Of a DNA stretch of 64,000 bases, positions 50,190 to 59,050 are shown one piece after another. The stretch comes from UBA8516 sp964434855 (GTDB lineage Archaea; Thermoproteota; Nitrososphaeria; Nitrososphaerales; Nitrosopumilaceae). Every line of letters starts with the position of its first letter. Positions within the stretch are counted from its first letter, which is position 1. The notes under the pieces were generated by a model. The model made no database searches and was not told the DNA's origin. It worked only from the letters and a program-made list of their open reading frames with translations. Made by a program: the position numbers and the translations under genes. The DNA lies in assembly GCA_964434855.1 (NCBI GenBank), contig CAYSWR010000001.1, forward strand, positions 1 to 64,000, read 5' to 3'.

Positions 50190-50464
50190 TACAAAATATC
50201 AAATTTTGAAAATTCGCCTTTGTATTTTTCACTGATGATTTGTACATCTTCAACCATGGCATTTGTAGGTCCCCTGTGACTCCATTCTACCACTTCGCTA
50301 ACATCTACATCTTGGCCTTCTAGTATTGCCTCAACTCTACCATCCTTAAGGTTTCGTACCCAACCTGTAACATTTTTTTTTTCTGCTCTGGTTTTAGTTG
50401 TTTGTCTGAAAAAAACCCCCTGAACTTTGCCTTTCACAAAAATATGCACTCGTTGGTTTACCAT
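50186..50464 (-). CDS. acyP: acylphosphatase
   Basis: A 92-residue acylphosphatase hydrolysing carboxyl phosphates. The start at 50464 (MVNQRVHIFVKGKVQGV) matches the family; the phosphate-binding Arg is in GVFFRQ and the catalytic Asn in VRNLKDG. Other frames upstream overlap the L2 gene and are not real starts. Confidence 0.92.
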   Translation of the reverse strand: MVNQRVHIFVKGKVQGVFFRQTTKTRAEKKNVTGWVRNLKDGRVEAILEGQDVDVSEVVEWSHRGPTNAMVEDVQIISEKYKGEFSKFDILY

Positions 50465-50513
50465 ATTAAGAGTTCTTGTTTTAGGATTAATTAGTTTTGA
50501 GTGTCGAAATATT

Positions 50514-51260
50514 TTAAGATGAACTGCTGTCTGGTCTCTCTTTAATTCTTGCACGCCCAGTCTTTCTAGCTGCAATGCTACCAACTTTTCTTCCAGGAGG
50601 TGCATTTCTTGAAACAGTTGAGCTTTTACCTACATGTTGATGTCTGCCACCACCATGTGGGTGTACATATGCAGCTTGTGCAACACCTCTAACAATTGGG
50701 TATTTCTGTCCTTTGGATCGTTTTCTACGCCATGCATTACCTGCTCGCATAAATGGTCTATCACCTGCGCCTCCACCAGCAAGAGTTCCAATCATTGCCC
50801 TGTTCTGAGGATTTAGTGTAGTAAATTTTCCCGATGGTAGTTTTATTGTAACACCTTCTGAACTGTGTGAAAACACGGTCGCGGACGTACCGGCTGACTT
50901 TACAATTGTTCCGCCATCACCAAAATGTTTTTCGATATTACTGACAATTGTTCCGTCAGGAATATTTTGAATACTAATTACATTTCCTGGTAAAATTCCA
51001 GATTTTAATCCAAACTGAATCTTTGATCCTACTTTTGTACCAAGAATTGCAGGAATATATGAAGATGAACCATCATCAAATCTGACTTTAGCAAGAGGTG
51101 CATCACGTCCTCTTTCATGAACTAGATCTACGACTTGGCCTTCTCGTTGTTCGGAAAGCCCAAATCTTGGGTATTTTGCTGGCAATAACTTACCAGTAGT
51201 CGCTGCACGAAATTGCATTCCACCTCGGCCACGTCTTCTAACTAGAGGTCTTTTACCCAT
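50514..51260 (-). CDS. rpl2: 50S ribosomal protein L2
   Basis: Archaeal L2 (uL2), 248 residues, a peptidyl-transferase-centre protein. GKRPLVRRRGRGG opens it; the conserved C-terminal HPHGGGRHQHVGKSSTVSRN and RKTGR tail are present. A divergent promoter region with cdc48 follows. Confidence 0.96.
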   Translation of the reverse strand: MGKRPLVRRRGRGGMQFRAATTGKLLPAKYPRFGLSEQREGQVVDLVHERGRDAPLAKVRFDDGSSSYIPAILGTKVGSKIQFGLKSGILPGNVISIQNIPDGTIVSNIEKHFGDGGTIVKSAGTSATVFSHSSEGVTIKLPSGKFTTLNPQNRAMIGTLAGGGAGDRPFMRAGNAWRRKRSKGQKYPIVRGVAQAAYVHPHGGGRHQHVGKSSTVSRNAPPGRKVGSIAARKTGRARIKERPDSSSS

Positions 51261-51333
51261 TGTAGAAAATGTTGCTCTCTCTTGTAGATTTTAAGCTTTG
51301 GTTCTTGTATGTAATGGATCATAAACGACAAAG

Positions 51334-51343
51334 GTATAAAAAT
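51334..51343 (+). promoter_or_regulatory. TATA box for cdc48
   Basis: GTATAAAAAT centred about 26 bp before the GTG at 51365. This predicts a leaderless mRNA with a GTG initiator and supports that start. Confidence 0.55.
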
Positions 51344-51364
51344 TAGTTTAGGACTGTTTAATTT

Positions 51365-53566
51365 GTGAGTCAGAATGCGCTTTCCCTTAAAGTACTTGAG
51401 GCATATACTCGCGATGTTGGTAGAGGAGTAGCTCGAATTGATTATGATTCTATGGATTCACTAAGTGCTTCAACTGGTGATGTTATTGAAATTAAAGGTA
51501 AGCGTAGGACTGTTGCAAAGTGTTTACCACTTTATCCTTCTGATGAAGGAAAGGGAATAATTCGAGTTGATGGACTTGTAAGAAATAACGCGGGAATAGC
51601 TATTGGTGATACTGTCGCAGTTCGAAAAATAAAAGCAGTTGCGGCAGAAAAAGTAGTTGTTGCTCCATTGGAAGCAATTCCACCAATAGACGAAAGATAT
51701 CTTGCTGATGCTTTAGAAAGTGTTCCTTTGATTAAAGGAGATAATGTGATGGTCCCATATTTTGGTGGGAGATTAACTTTCCAAGTAATAGGGGTCACTC
51801 CAGCAGCAGATGCCGTACTTGTAACCCAAAAGACAGTATTTCACATTGCAGAAAAAGGTGTAACCCTACGTGGAGTTCCACAAGTTACTTATGAGGACAT
51901 AGGCGGGTTAACTGATGAAATTAAAAAAGTTAGAGAAATGATCGAGCTTCCCTTAAGACACCCAGAAATTTTTGAAAAATTAGGAATTGAAGCTCCAAAA
52001 GGAGTATTGCTTTACGGTCCACCAGGTACAGGTAAGACTTTGTTAGCAAAAGCAGTTGCAAATGAAAGCAATGCTCATTTTATCAGTATTTCCGGTCCTG
52101 AAATTATGAGTAAGTTCTATGGAGAAAGTGAAGCAAGGTTACGAGAGATTTTTAAAGAGGCGAGGGAAAAATCTCCTTCTATAGTTTTCATTGATGAAAT
52201 TGACTCCATAGCCCCAAAAAGAGAAGAGGTGACAGGAGAAGTTGAGAGAAGAGTTGTTTCTCAATTGCTTTCACTGATGGATGGTTTGGAAGCAAGAGGT
52301 AAAGTAATTGTCATATCTGCAACAAACAGACCCAATGCAATAGATCCAGCTCTTAGACGACCTGGAAGATTTGATAGAGAAATTGAGATTAAAGTACCTG
52401 ATAAGAAGGGTAGAAAAGACATTCTCATGATACACACAAGAAACATGCCATTAAGCGATGATGTAAACTTGGAAAAAATGGCAGCAATAAGTCACGGCTA
52501 TGTTGGTGCAGACTTGGAATATCTTTGCAAAGAGGCTGCAATGAAGTGTCTAAGAAGACTCTTGCCAGAACTCAATCTTGAAGACGAAAAGCTTCCACCA
52601 GAAACTCTTGACAAACTTATTGTAAGTGGGGAAGATTATCAGAGTGCATTTAGAGAGATCACACCATCTGGAATGCGTGAAGTTTTCATTGAAAACCCAG
52701 ATGTAAAATGGGATGAAGTAGGTGGATTAGAAAATGTAAAACGTGAGCTTCAAGAAGCAGTCGAATGGCCAATGAAATATCCTACATTATACTCCAAACT
52801 TGGTCATAGAATGCCACGAGGAATTCTACTTCATGGACCAAGTGGTACTGGAAAAACACTTTTAGCTAAAGCTGTAGCAACAGAAAGTGAAGCTAATTTT
52901 ATCTCAGTAAGAGGTCCTGAATTACTTTCAAAGTGGGTCGGAGAATCCGAACGCGGCATAAGAGAGATATTTAGAAGAGCAAGACAGGCTTCTCCATGTA
53001 TCATTTTCTTTGATGAAATTGATTCCATAGCTCCAATTAGAGGAGTCGGTGGAGAAACTTCAGTAACTGAAAGAGTTGTAAGTCAACTGCTAACTGAACT
53101 TGACGGCATAGAAAGTTTGCATGGAGTGGTAGTACTTGCTGCAACAAATAGAGCAGATATGATCGATACTGCACTTTTAAGACCAGGAAGATTTGATAAG
53201 ATAATACTTGTACCAATGCCAGACAAAGAAGGTAGGAAGAAGATTCTAGAGATAAGTACAAAAGAGATTCCCATAGACAAGGAACAAAAAAGTGAGAGCG
53301 GCAAAAATCCAAATTATGTAGATATAGAAAAAATAGCTGAAACAACTGATGGTTTAAGCGGAGCAGATGTTGCAGCAATTGCAAATACAGCAGTGTCTCT
53401 TGTCATACATGAGTTTCTTGCCAAATATCCAGATCAGAAAGAGGCTGAGAAACAAGCAACCACATCAAAAGTAACTATGAGGCATTTTGAAGAGGCAGTA
53501 AGAAAAGTAAGAACGCAAAAGGAGCTCAAGATAGGCGAAAAGATAGCAGTGCCTTACTACAGGTAA
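51365..53566 (+). CDS. cdc48: AAA ATPase Cdc48/VAT (p97 family)
   Basis: Archaeal protein-unfolding ATPase of 733 residues: N-domain (1-185) and two AAA domains. D1 Walker A GPPGTGKT (about residue 218), Walker B IVFIDEID; D2 Walker A GPSGTGKT (about 491), Walker B IIFFDEID, and arginine-finger region ATNRADMIDTALLRPGRFD. The C-terminus ends IAVPYYR, whose last residues fit the HbYX proteasome-docking motif (hydrophobic-Tyr-X). It starts with GTG right after a good TATA box. Confidence 0.96.
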   Translation: MSQNALSLKVLEAYTRDVGRGVARIDYDSMDSLSASTGDVIEIKGKRRTVAKCLPLYPSDEGKGIIRVDGLVRNNAGIAIGDTVAVRKIKAVAAEKVVVAPLEAIPPIDERYLADALESVPLIKGDNVMVPYFGGRLTFQVIGVTPAADAVLVTQKTVFHIAEKGVTLRGVPQVTYEDIGGLTDEIKKVREMIELPLRHPEIFEKLGIEAPKGVLLYGPPGTGKTLLAKAVANESNAHFISISGPEIMSKFYGESEARLREIFKEAREKSPSIVFIDEIDSIAPKREEVTGEVERRVVSQLLSLMDGLEARGKVIVISATNRPNAIDPALRRPGRFDREIEIKVPDKKGRKDILMIHTRNMPLSDDVNLEKMAAISHGYVGADLEYLCKEAAMKCLRRLLPELNLEDEKLPPETLDKLIVSGEDYQSAFREITPSGMREVFIENPDVKWDEVGGLENVKRELQEAVEWPMKYPTLYSKLGHRMPRGILLHGPSGTGKTLLAKAVATESEANFISVRGPELLSKWVGESERGIREIFRRARQASPCIIFFDEIDSIAPIRGVGGETSVTERVVSQLLTELDGIESLHGVVVLAATNRADMIDTALLRPGRFDKIILVPMPDKEGRKKILEISTKEIPIDKEQKSESGKNPNYVDIEKIAETTDGLSGADVAAIANTAVSLVIHEFLAKYPDQKEAEKQATTSKVTMRHFEEAVRKVRTQKELKIGEKIAVPYYR

Positions 53567-53598
53567 TTTTAATAAAATAACTGTTCTATTCTAGTCAA

Positions 53599-54888
53599 AT
53601 GTCAAGTCATAGTGGGTACAGGGGAAAATCACTTTCTTTTTTGCAAAAGAACAACCTTCAGGTAGGTGATATTGTAAGTGTCACTTCAGATGTAGATTAT
53701 TCTGGCATGATAATGCCACGCTATGAATATAGTGATGATGAACACATAGTTTTGAAGCTTAAAAGTGGATACAACATAGGTCTCGAGGTGGATAAAATAA
53801 AAAAAGTCAAAATTGAATCCACAATGGAGTTAAAAAAAGAAACCATACGACAACCACAGACAAATCCAAACTTACCAAAACTACTACTTGTTTCTACAGG
53901 AGGGACCATTGCAAGTAAAGTAGATTACAGAACAGGCGGAGTCACACCTGCCCTTACTGCAGCTGAGCTTAATGCTACTGTTCCAGAACTTGCAGAAATT
54001 GCAAACATAGACACCGAGGTTCTTTTTTCAGAGTATTCTGAGAATCTACTTCCAGAACACTGGAAAAAAATAGCTGAAAAAATAAACAGTTGTGTACAAT
54101 CAGAATATAAAGGAATTATCATAGCTCATGGAACTGATACAATGCAGTATACAGCAGCTGCACTTTCATTTGCTTTGGTAAATATTCCAATACCAATTGC
54201 GTTGGTAGGTTCACAGAGATCTTCTGATAGACCATCTTCTGATGCCGCATTAAATCTTATTTCAGCTGCAAAATTTCTTGTAGAATGTGATACTACTGGA
54301 ATTTATGTAGTAATGCATAACACTACTAGTGATGATGAGGTTGCTTGTCATTGGGGAACTCGTGTACGAAAAAATCATACAAGCAAACGTAATGCTTTTC
54401 AAACAATTGGAGGAGCACCTGCATTTATAATAAAAAATGACAAAATAATTAAAAATCAACAATTCAATTATGTAAGAAAAAGAGAATATGTATCAAAGAT
54501 TAATTTCGATACACGTGTAGCATTAATAAAATATTATCCAGGACTAGATTCAAACATAATAAATTACATCATAGAAGCTGGATACAAAGCAATAATCTTT
54601 GAAGGAACTGGTCTGGGTCATATCGGAAAGACGATGTATGATAATGTAGCTAAAGCCAAAAAGAAGGGATTGTTTATGGGCATGACTTCTCAATGCATAG
54701 ACGGTATGGTACGTATGACAGTTTATGAAAGTGGTCGAGATCTTCTTAATTTGGGTATAATTCCTCTTGCAAACATGATTCCAGAAACTGCACTTGTAAA
54801 AGCTATGTGGGCACTTGGGAATTCGAAGAATGTGCAAGAAATGGAAGTATTGATGAAAGAAAATATTGCGTCGGAATTTTCAGACTAA
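53599..54888 (+). CDS. gatD: Glu-tRNA(Gln) amidotransferase subunit D
   Basis: Asparaginase-like subunit that releases ammonia from an amide donor for GatE, 429 residues. Threonine nucleophile region STGGTIASKVDYRTGG (about residue 100), the second site AHGTDTMQYTAAAL and the N-terminal extension VGDIVSVTSDVDYSGMIMPR of GatD are present. gatE follows 32 bp later. Together with the non-discriminating GltX and tRNA-Gln they complete the archaeal indirect Gln-tRNA pathway. Confidence 0.95.
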   Translation: MSSHSGYRGKSLSFLQKNNLQVGDIVSVTSDVDYSGMIMPRYEYSDDEHIVLKLKSGYNIGLEVDKIKKVKIESTMELKKETIRQPQTNPNLPKLLLVSTGGTIASKVDYRTGGVTPALTAAELNATVPELAEIANIDTEVLFSEYSENLLPEHWKKIAEKINSCVQSEYKGIIIAHGTDTMQYTAAALSFALVNIPIPIALVGSQRSSDRPSSDAALNLISAAKFLVECDTTGIYVVMHNTTSDDEVACHWGTRVRKNHTSKRNAFQTIGGAPAFIIKNDKIIKNQQFNYVRKREYVSKINFDTRVALIKYYPGLDSNIINYIIEAGYKAIIFEGTGLGHIGKTMYDNVAKAKKKGLFMGMTSQCIDGMVRMTVYESGRDLLNLGIIPLANMIPETALVKAMWALGNSKNVQEMEVLMKENIASEFSD

Positions 54889-54920
54889 GCTTAAAAAGCA
54901 TGATAATTGATAAATGAGAA

Positions 54921-56819
54921 GTGTCAGAGTTTCAAATAGACAAAATTGGATTAAAAGTTGGATTAGAGATACACCAACAACTAGCAACTAAAAAGAAATT
55001 GTTTTGCAGTTGTTCTACAATTGAATCAGAAGAATATCCGATAAAGTTTTTTCGCAAGTTAAGAGTGTCGAAAAGTGAACTTGGTGAATATGATCCTACT
55101 GCGATTTTTGAAAGAAGTAAGTCAAAATCAATTGTGTATTATGCAAATCCTGAAAGCAGTTGTCTTGTAGAACAGGATGAAGAGCCTCCTCATGAAATCA
55201 ACAAGGGTGCAAAAGATATTGTATTGACAATTGCATCTGCCTTAAAATCAACTATTTTTAATGAGATTCATGTAATGAGAAAACTTGTCATAGATGGATC
55301 TAATACATCAGGATTTCAACGAACCATGCTTGTTTCACAAGGTGGTTACCTCGAGGTAGATGGAAAAAAAATCGGAGTTCAAAGTGTAAGTCTAGAAGAA
55401 GATGCTGCAAAGATTCTTGGAGAAACCGTAGATACAAGAGAATATGCATTGGATAGATTAGGCATTCCACTAGTAGAGATTGCATTAGAACCTATTTCTG
55501 GAAAACCAGATGAAATTAAAAAAATAGCACTTACACTAGGAAGACTTTTGCGTGCTACAAAAAAAGTAGAACGTGGTTTGGGAACAATAAGACAAGATGT
55601 CAATGTTTCTATTGAGGGAGGCAATGTGATTGAGATAAAGGGAGTTCAAAAGCTTGATCAGCTTGAAAAAATCATAGAGTATGAAGCAAAAAGACAGCAT
55701 GGTTTGAGTATAATAGCTTCCAAATTAAAGAATATGACAATAGATAGAATAGCTAAAGAAAGAGATGTAAAAAATGTTACAGATATTTTCAGAAACTGTA
55801 AGTCAAAAGTGATACAAAAAGCATTGAAAGAAGGAGCTGTTGTGAAAGCAATCAGAATAAAAAAATTTTCAGGCATGTTTGGTTTTGAACCATATCAAGA
55901 TATACGATTAGGAAAACAAATTGGCGAACTTGTTAGGTTTTTTGGATTAGGAGGCGTATTTCATTCTGATGAACTTCCAAATTATGGAATAGAAGAAACT
56001 GAGATTAAGGAGATTAGAAAAACATTAGAGCTTGAACAAAAAGACGCGTTTTTAATTTTAGCTGGTGAAATGAAAAAAGTAGAACCAGCAATTGAATCCA
56101 TTATTAAAAGGATAGAAGACGCAAAGGTCGGCGTTCCTGCAGAAACAAGAATGGCTACCGCAGAAGGTGAAACAGTATACCTTAGACCTAGACCTGGAGC
56201 ATCAAGGATGTATCCAGAGACAGATGTTCCTCCAATTATCATAACTAAAGCAGAGTTAATAGATGCACAAAAAATGATACCAAAAACATGGGAAGAAACA
56301 ATATCAGGTTTAGAGAAGACGTATAATTTAAACAAACAACTGGCAGTACAAGTATTTGATTCTAATTATTCTGATTTGTTTGAGACTATTTGTAAAGATA
56401 AAAGATTATCACCAAACTTTGTTGCATCAGTTCTTTGTAGTACTATAACAAACCTAGAAAGACAGGGATTAGAGGTTAAATTATTAAAATCTAGTGAGAT
56501 TTTGCAGGCATTTAAGCTTCTTGCAGATGAAGAAATTGCTAAAGAATCAATAGAGATAATTTTTTCAAATATAATGTCTGGAAAAACACACTCCGTTGAA
56601 CAAGCCATCAAAAATGTCTCCATTAGTAAGATAGAACCTACAGAACTAGAAAGGGTACTAGATGATCTTATAAAAGCAAATATGAATATTATTCATGAAC
56701 AACGAGAAAGATCGATTGGTCCGTTGATGGGCATTGCAATGAAAACTATGCGTGGAAAAGTAGACGGTCAAAAAATAAATCAAATTTTAGAGAAAAAGAT
56801 CAAAGAAAAACTGAATTAA
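54921..56819 (+). CDS. gatE: Glu-tRNA(Gln) amidotransferase subunit E
   Basis: Archaeal GatE, 632 residues, related to GatB with an AspRS-like insertion domain. KVGLEIHQQLATKKKLFCSC opens it; RLGIPLVEIALEP and TVYLRPRPGASRMYPETDVPP fit the family, and the C-terminal tail has the YqeY-like helices (DDLIKANMNIIHEQRERS). GTG start. Activates the Glu moiety by phosphorylation and accepts ammonia from GatD. Confidence 0.95.
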   Translation: MSEFQIDKIGLKVGLEIHQQLATKKKLFCSCSTIESEEYPIKFFRKLRVSKSELGEYDPTAIFERSKSKSIVYYANPESSCLVEQDEEPPHEINKGAKDIVLTIASALKSTIFNEIHVMRKLVIDGSNTSGFQRTMLVSQGGYLEVDGKKIGVQSVSLEEDAAKILGETVDTREYALDRLGIPLVEIALEPISGKPDEIKKIALTLGRLLRATKKVERGLGTIRQDVNVSIEGGNVIEIKGVQKLDQLEKIIEYEAKRQHGLSIIASKLKNMTIDRIAKERDVKNVTDIFRNCKSKVIQKALKEGAVVKAIRIKKFSGMFGFEPYQDIRLGKQIGELVRFFGLGGVFHSDELPNYGIEETEIKEIRKTLELEQKDAFLILAGEMKKVEPAIESIIKRIEDAKVGVPAETRMATAEGETVYLRPRPGASRMYPETDVPPIIITKAELIDAQKMIPKTWEETISGLEKTYNLNKQLAVQVFDSNYSDLFETICKDKRLSPNFVASVLCSTITNLERQGLEVKLLKSSEILQAFKLLADEEIAKESIEIIFSNIMSGKTHSVEQAIKNVSISKIEPTELERVLDDLIKANMNIIHEQRERSIGPLMGIAMKTMRGKVDGQKINQILEKKIKEKLN

Positions 56820-56926
56820 AAAAGAACTAATTTTTTAGAATTTCCTTTAAAAAATAATGTCGCTTGTCAAAGTCATGAACACGCTTTGTATCACATGATT
56901 TTCTTTTTGACTTTTCAAGCTAACAG

Positions 56927-57184
56927 TTATTCGATTTTACGTTTTCCTGTGCCTCTACCAGTAGAAATAGTATATCCTTTAGTGGAAGGTTTTTCTGGTG
57001 CTTTTGGATATTCTCCTGCTTTTACACTTCCCGTTCCACGTCCCATAGTTATCTTAGTGTCTTTTCCTAGTCCTTCCATTCTCTTTTTCTGAAACTCACG
57101 ATAGGATTCTCCTGACCAGTTCTGAGGCTTATCTTCTTCTTCGCGAATCGAAGTACCTCTTCCACTTGATTTTTTGATTTTCAC
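56927..57184 (-). CDS. disordered GRGT-repeat small protein (85 aa)
   Basis: A highly charged, Gly/Lys/Arg-rich, low-complexity 85-residue protein with three GRGT motifs (SSGRGTSIRE, TMGRGTGSV, STGRGTGKRK), proline-rich linker EYPKAPEKPSTKG, and no hydrophobic core. It looks intrinsically disordered and RNA- or DNA-binding by charge. No family recognised. It lies between gatE and tRNA-Leu. Confidence 0.6.
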   Translation of the reverse strand: MKIKKSSGRGTSIREEEDKPQNWSGESYREFQKKRMEGLGKDTKITMGRGTGSVKAGEYPKAPEKPSTKGYTISTGRGTGKRKIE

Positions 57185-57249
57185 ATGAATTCTACTAATT
57201 ACTATGGTTTAAGGTTTACCTAGATTATTCGCAAATTTATTTACAAATA

Positions 57250-57334
57250 TGCGGGAGGTGGGATTTGAACCCACGAACTCCTAAGAGATAAGGTTCTGAG
57301 CCTTACGCCGTTGACCAGGCTAGGCGACCCCCGC
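57250..57334 (-). tRNA. tRNA-Leu (anticodon CAG)
   Basis: Class II tRNA on the minus strand, 85 nt. Acceptor GCGGGGG/CTCCCGC (one G-T), discriminator A, anticodon loop CTCAGAA closed by TAAGG/CCTTA gives CAG. It starts 10 bp after the stop of the HAD-like gene, downstream of the hsp70 cassette on the same strand. Confidence 0.94.
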
Positions 57335-57344
57335 AACGAAAAAA

Positions 57345-57911
57345 TTAGGTTTCCTGAATAAGTGTCTTTATTATAGGAATTGCGTCTTTTAATTGAAAAA
57401 TTCTTTTTGCTCTTGGATCATTAAAGCCTAGATTCCATGGTTGAGTGTAAAGTATTACAGATTTTCCTGCATCAAGCATACTTTTGGCGTTTATTGGAGA
57501 GTCATCAATAAAAATATCATAGTCAAGTTTTGTTTTTTCTAGACCTTCCAATACTCCTACATAGTTTTTGTATGTAATCTTTTGATATGAAAGCCAGCTT
57601 TTAACATAAGTATGTGTAGATTCTTCTCTTGCTGTAACAATATCTACTTCACCAATATTTGAAAGAGCGGATATTGTTGTAGAAAGATTCACTTCTGTGG
57701 ATGGTATTTTGTACCATGTTTGCCAGCATAAAGAAAGTTCTTTGTAAAAATCATACTTGTCTATTTGATATCTTTCCCAAAAATCCCATTCAGAAATTTC
57801 TTCTTTTGATATGGTTCTTCTTATTTTATTATTATAATCAAGCCAAGTATGAATGACATCTGCCAAAACACCGTCAACATCAAGACCTATCTTCAATTTT
57901 TCAGTGGTCAA
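57345..57911 (-). CDS. 5'-nucleotidase-like HAD hydrolase
   Basis: Haloacid dehalogenase superfamily member, 188 residues, of the 5'(3')-deoxyribonucleotidase type. Motif I LDVDGVLAD (two Asp), motif II VTAREEST, and DYDIFIDDSPINAK as motif IV. The TTG start overlaps the dnaJ stop (TTGA), so it is translated with the chaperone operon; why is unclear. Confidence 0.83.
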   Translation of the reverse strand: MTTEKLKIGLDVDGVLADVIHTWLDYNNKIRRTISKEEISEWDFWERYQIDKYDFYKELSLCWQTWYKIPSTEVNLSTTISALSNIGEVDIVTAREESTHTYVKSWLSYQKITYKNYVGVLEGLEKTKLDYDIFIDDSPINAKSMLDAGKSVILYTQPWNLGFNDPRAKRIFQLKDAIPIIKTLIQET

Positions 57912-59008
57912 TTTTTATCAAAAGTATCCCGAAGTTCTTCCAAAATCTTTTTCTGATGTTTATCAAGTTTGGTTGGAATGTTTATGACAAGTCTTACATA
58001 CTGATCTCCACGTCCTCTACCACCAGCGTTTGGAACTCCTTTTCCTTTCAATTTTATAATTGAATTTGGTTGTGTACCTTGTTCCACGGTTATTTTTTCT
58101 GTTCCTTCCAAAATAGGTATAACAATTGTTTTCCCAAGTGCTGCATCAATCATAGAGATATTTGCATCATAGAATATGTCTGGTCCATCTTTTTTGAATT
58201 TGTCATGTGGTTTTACATGTATTCTAACTATGAGATCTCCACTAGGCCCGTCATCTATTGATTCGCCTTCTTCTCTTATCGTGTATTCGCCATTATCAAC
58301 ACCAGGCGGAATATCAAATGAAAGATGTTTCTTACCTTTTACTTTGCCTCTACCTTTACATTGATTACACGGTCTTTCAATTATTTTGCCTTGTCCTCTG
58401 CATGTGTTACATGGATGAACAGTTACAAAAGTTGAAAATCCCATATTTCGTGTAGTTCTTACTTGACCCTGTCCATGACAAACTGAGCATGTTCGTTTCG
58501 ATGTTCCGGGGGCAGCCCCTGAACCTTGACAGTTTTCACATTCCACATCCTTTTGAATATCAATTTCTTCGTGTTTTCCTTTTAAAACATCTTCAAGTGT
58601 TATTGTAGTGTCATACACAAGATCTGCTCCCCGTTCTCTTCCAAATCCTCCAAAGCCTCCAGATCCACCTTTACCAAAAAGGGATTCAAAAATTGATTCA
58701 AATCCTCCACCACCAAAGCCTCCAAAAATATCTTCAAAGTTTACGCGAGCCCCACGGAAAATATCTTCGCTACTATATCTTCCGTCAACACCAGCATGAC
58801 CATGAGTATCGTAGATCTTTCGTTTTTCAGCGTCAGATAAAATTGCATATGCCTCTGAAATTTCCTTAAAATGTTCTCCAGCATCATGAGACTTGTTTCG
58901 ATCAGGATGAAATTTTAATGCTAATTTTCTATACTGTGCCTTTATCTCATCTTGAGAAGCATTCTTTTGTACCCCTAAAACTTCATAATAATCTCGCTTG
59001 GTACTCAT
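57908..59008 (-). CDS. dnaJ: chaperone DnaJ (Hsp40)
   Basis: Type I DnaJ, 366 residues. J domain with HPD (KFHPDRNKS), Gly/Phe-rich region with GGFGG repeats, four CxxCxGxG zinc repeats (CENCQGSG, CSVCHGQG, CNTCRGQG, CNQCKGRG) and a C-terminal substrate domain ending DQYVRLVINIP. Works with DnaK and GrpE. Confidence 0.97.
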   Translation of the reverse strand: MSTKRDYYEVLGVQKNASQDEIKAQYRKLALKFHPDRNKSHDAGEHFKEISEAYAILSDAEKRKIYDTHGHAGVDGRYSSEDIFRGARVNFEDIFGGFGGGGFESIFESLFGKGGSGGFGGFGRERGADLVYDTTITLEDVLKGKHEEIDIQKDVECENCQGSGAAPGTSKRTCSVCHGQGQVRTTRNMGFSTFVTVHPCNTCRGQGKIIERPCNQCKGRGKVKGKKHLSFDIPPGVDNGEYTIREEGESIDDGPSGDLIVRIHVKPHDKFKKDGPDIFYDANISMIDAALGKTIVIPILEGTEKITVEQGTQPNSIIKLKGKGVPNAGGRGRGDQYVRLVINIPTKLDKHQKKILEELRDTFDKN

Positions 59009-59050
59009 ATAAGCAAATTTTGATTAATCTCAAGTATAAATCATCAATTA

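Noticed and set aside
50465..50605. Upstream start for acylphosphatase overlapping L2
   Set aside because: The family starts at the ATG 50464; the extension translates L2 in another frame.
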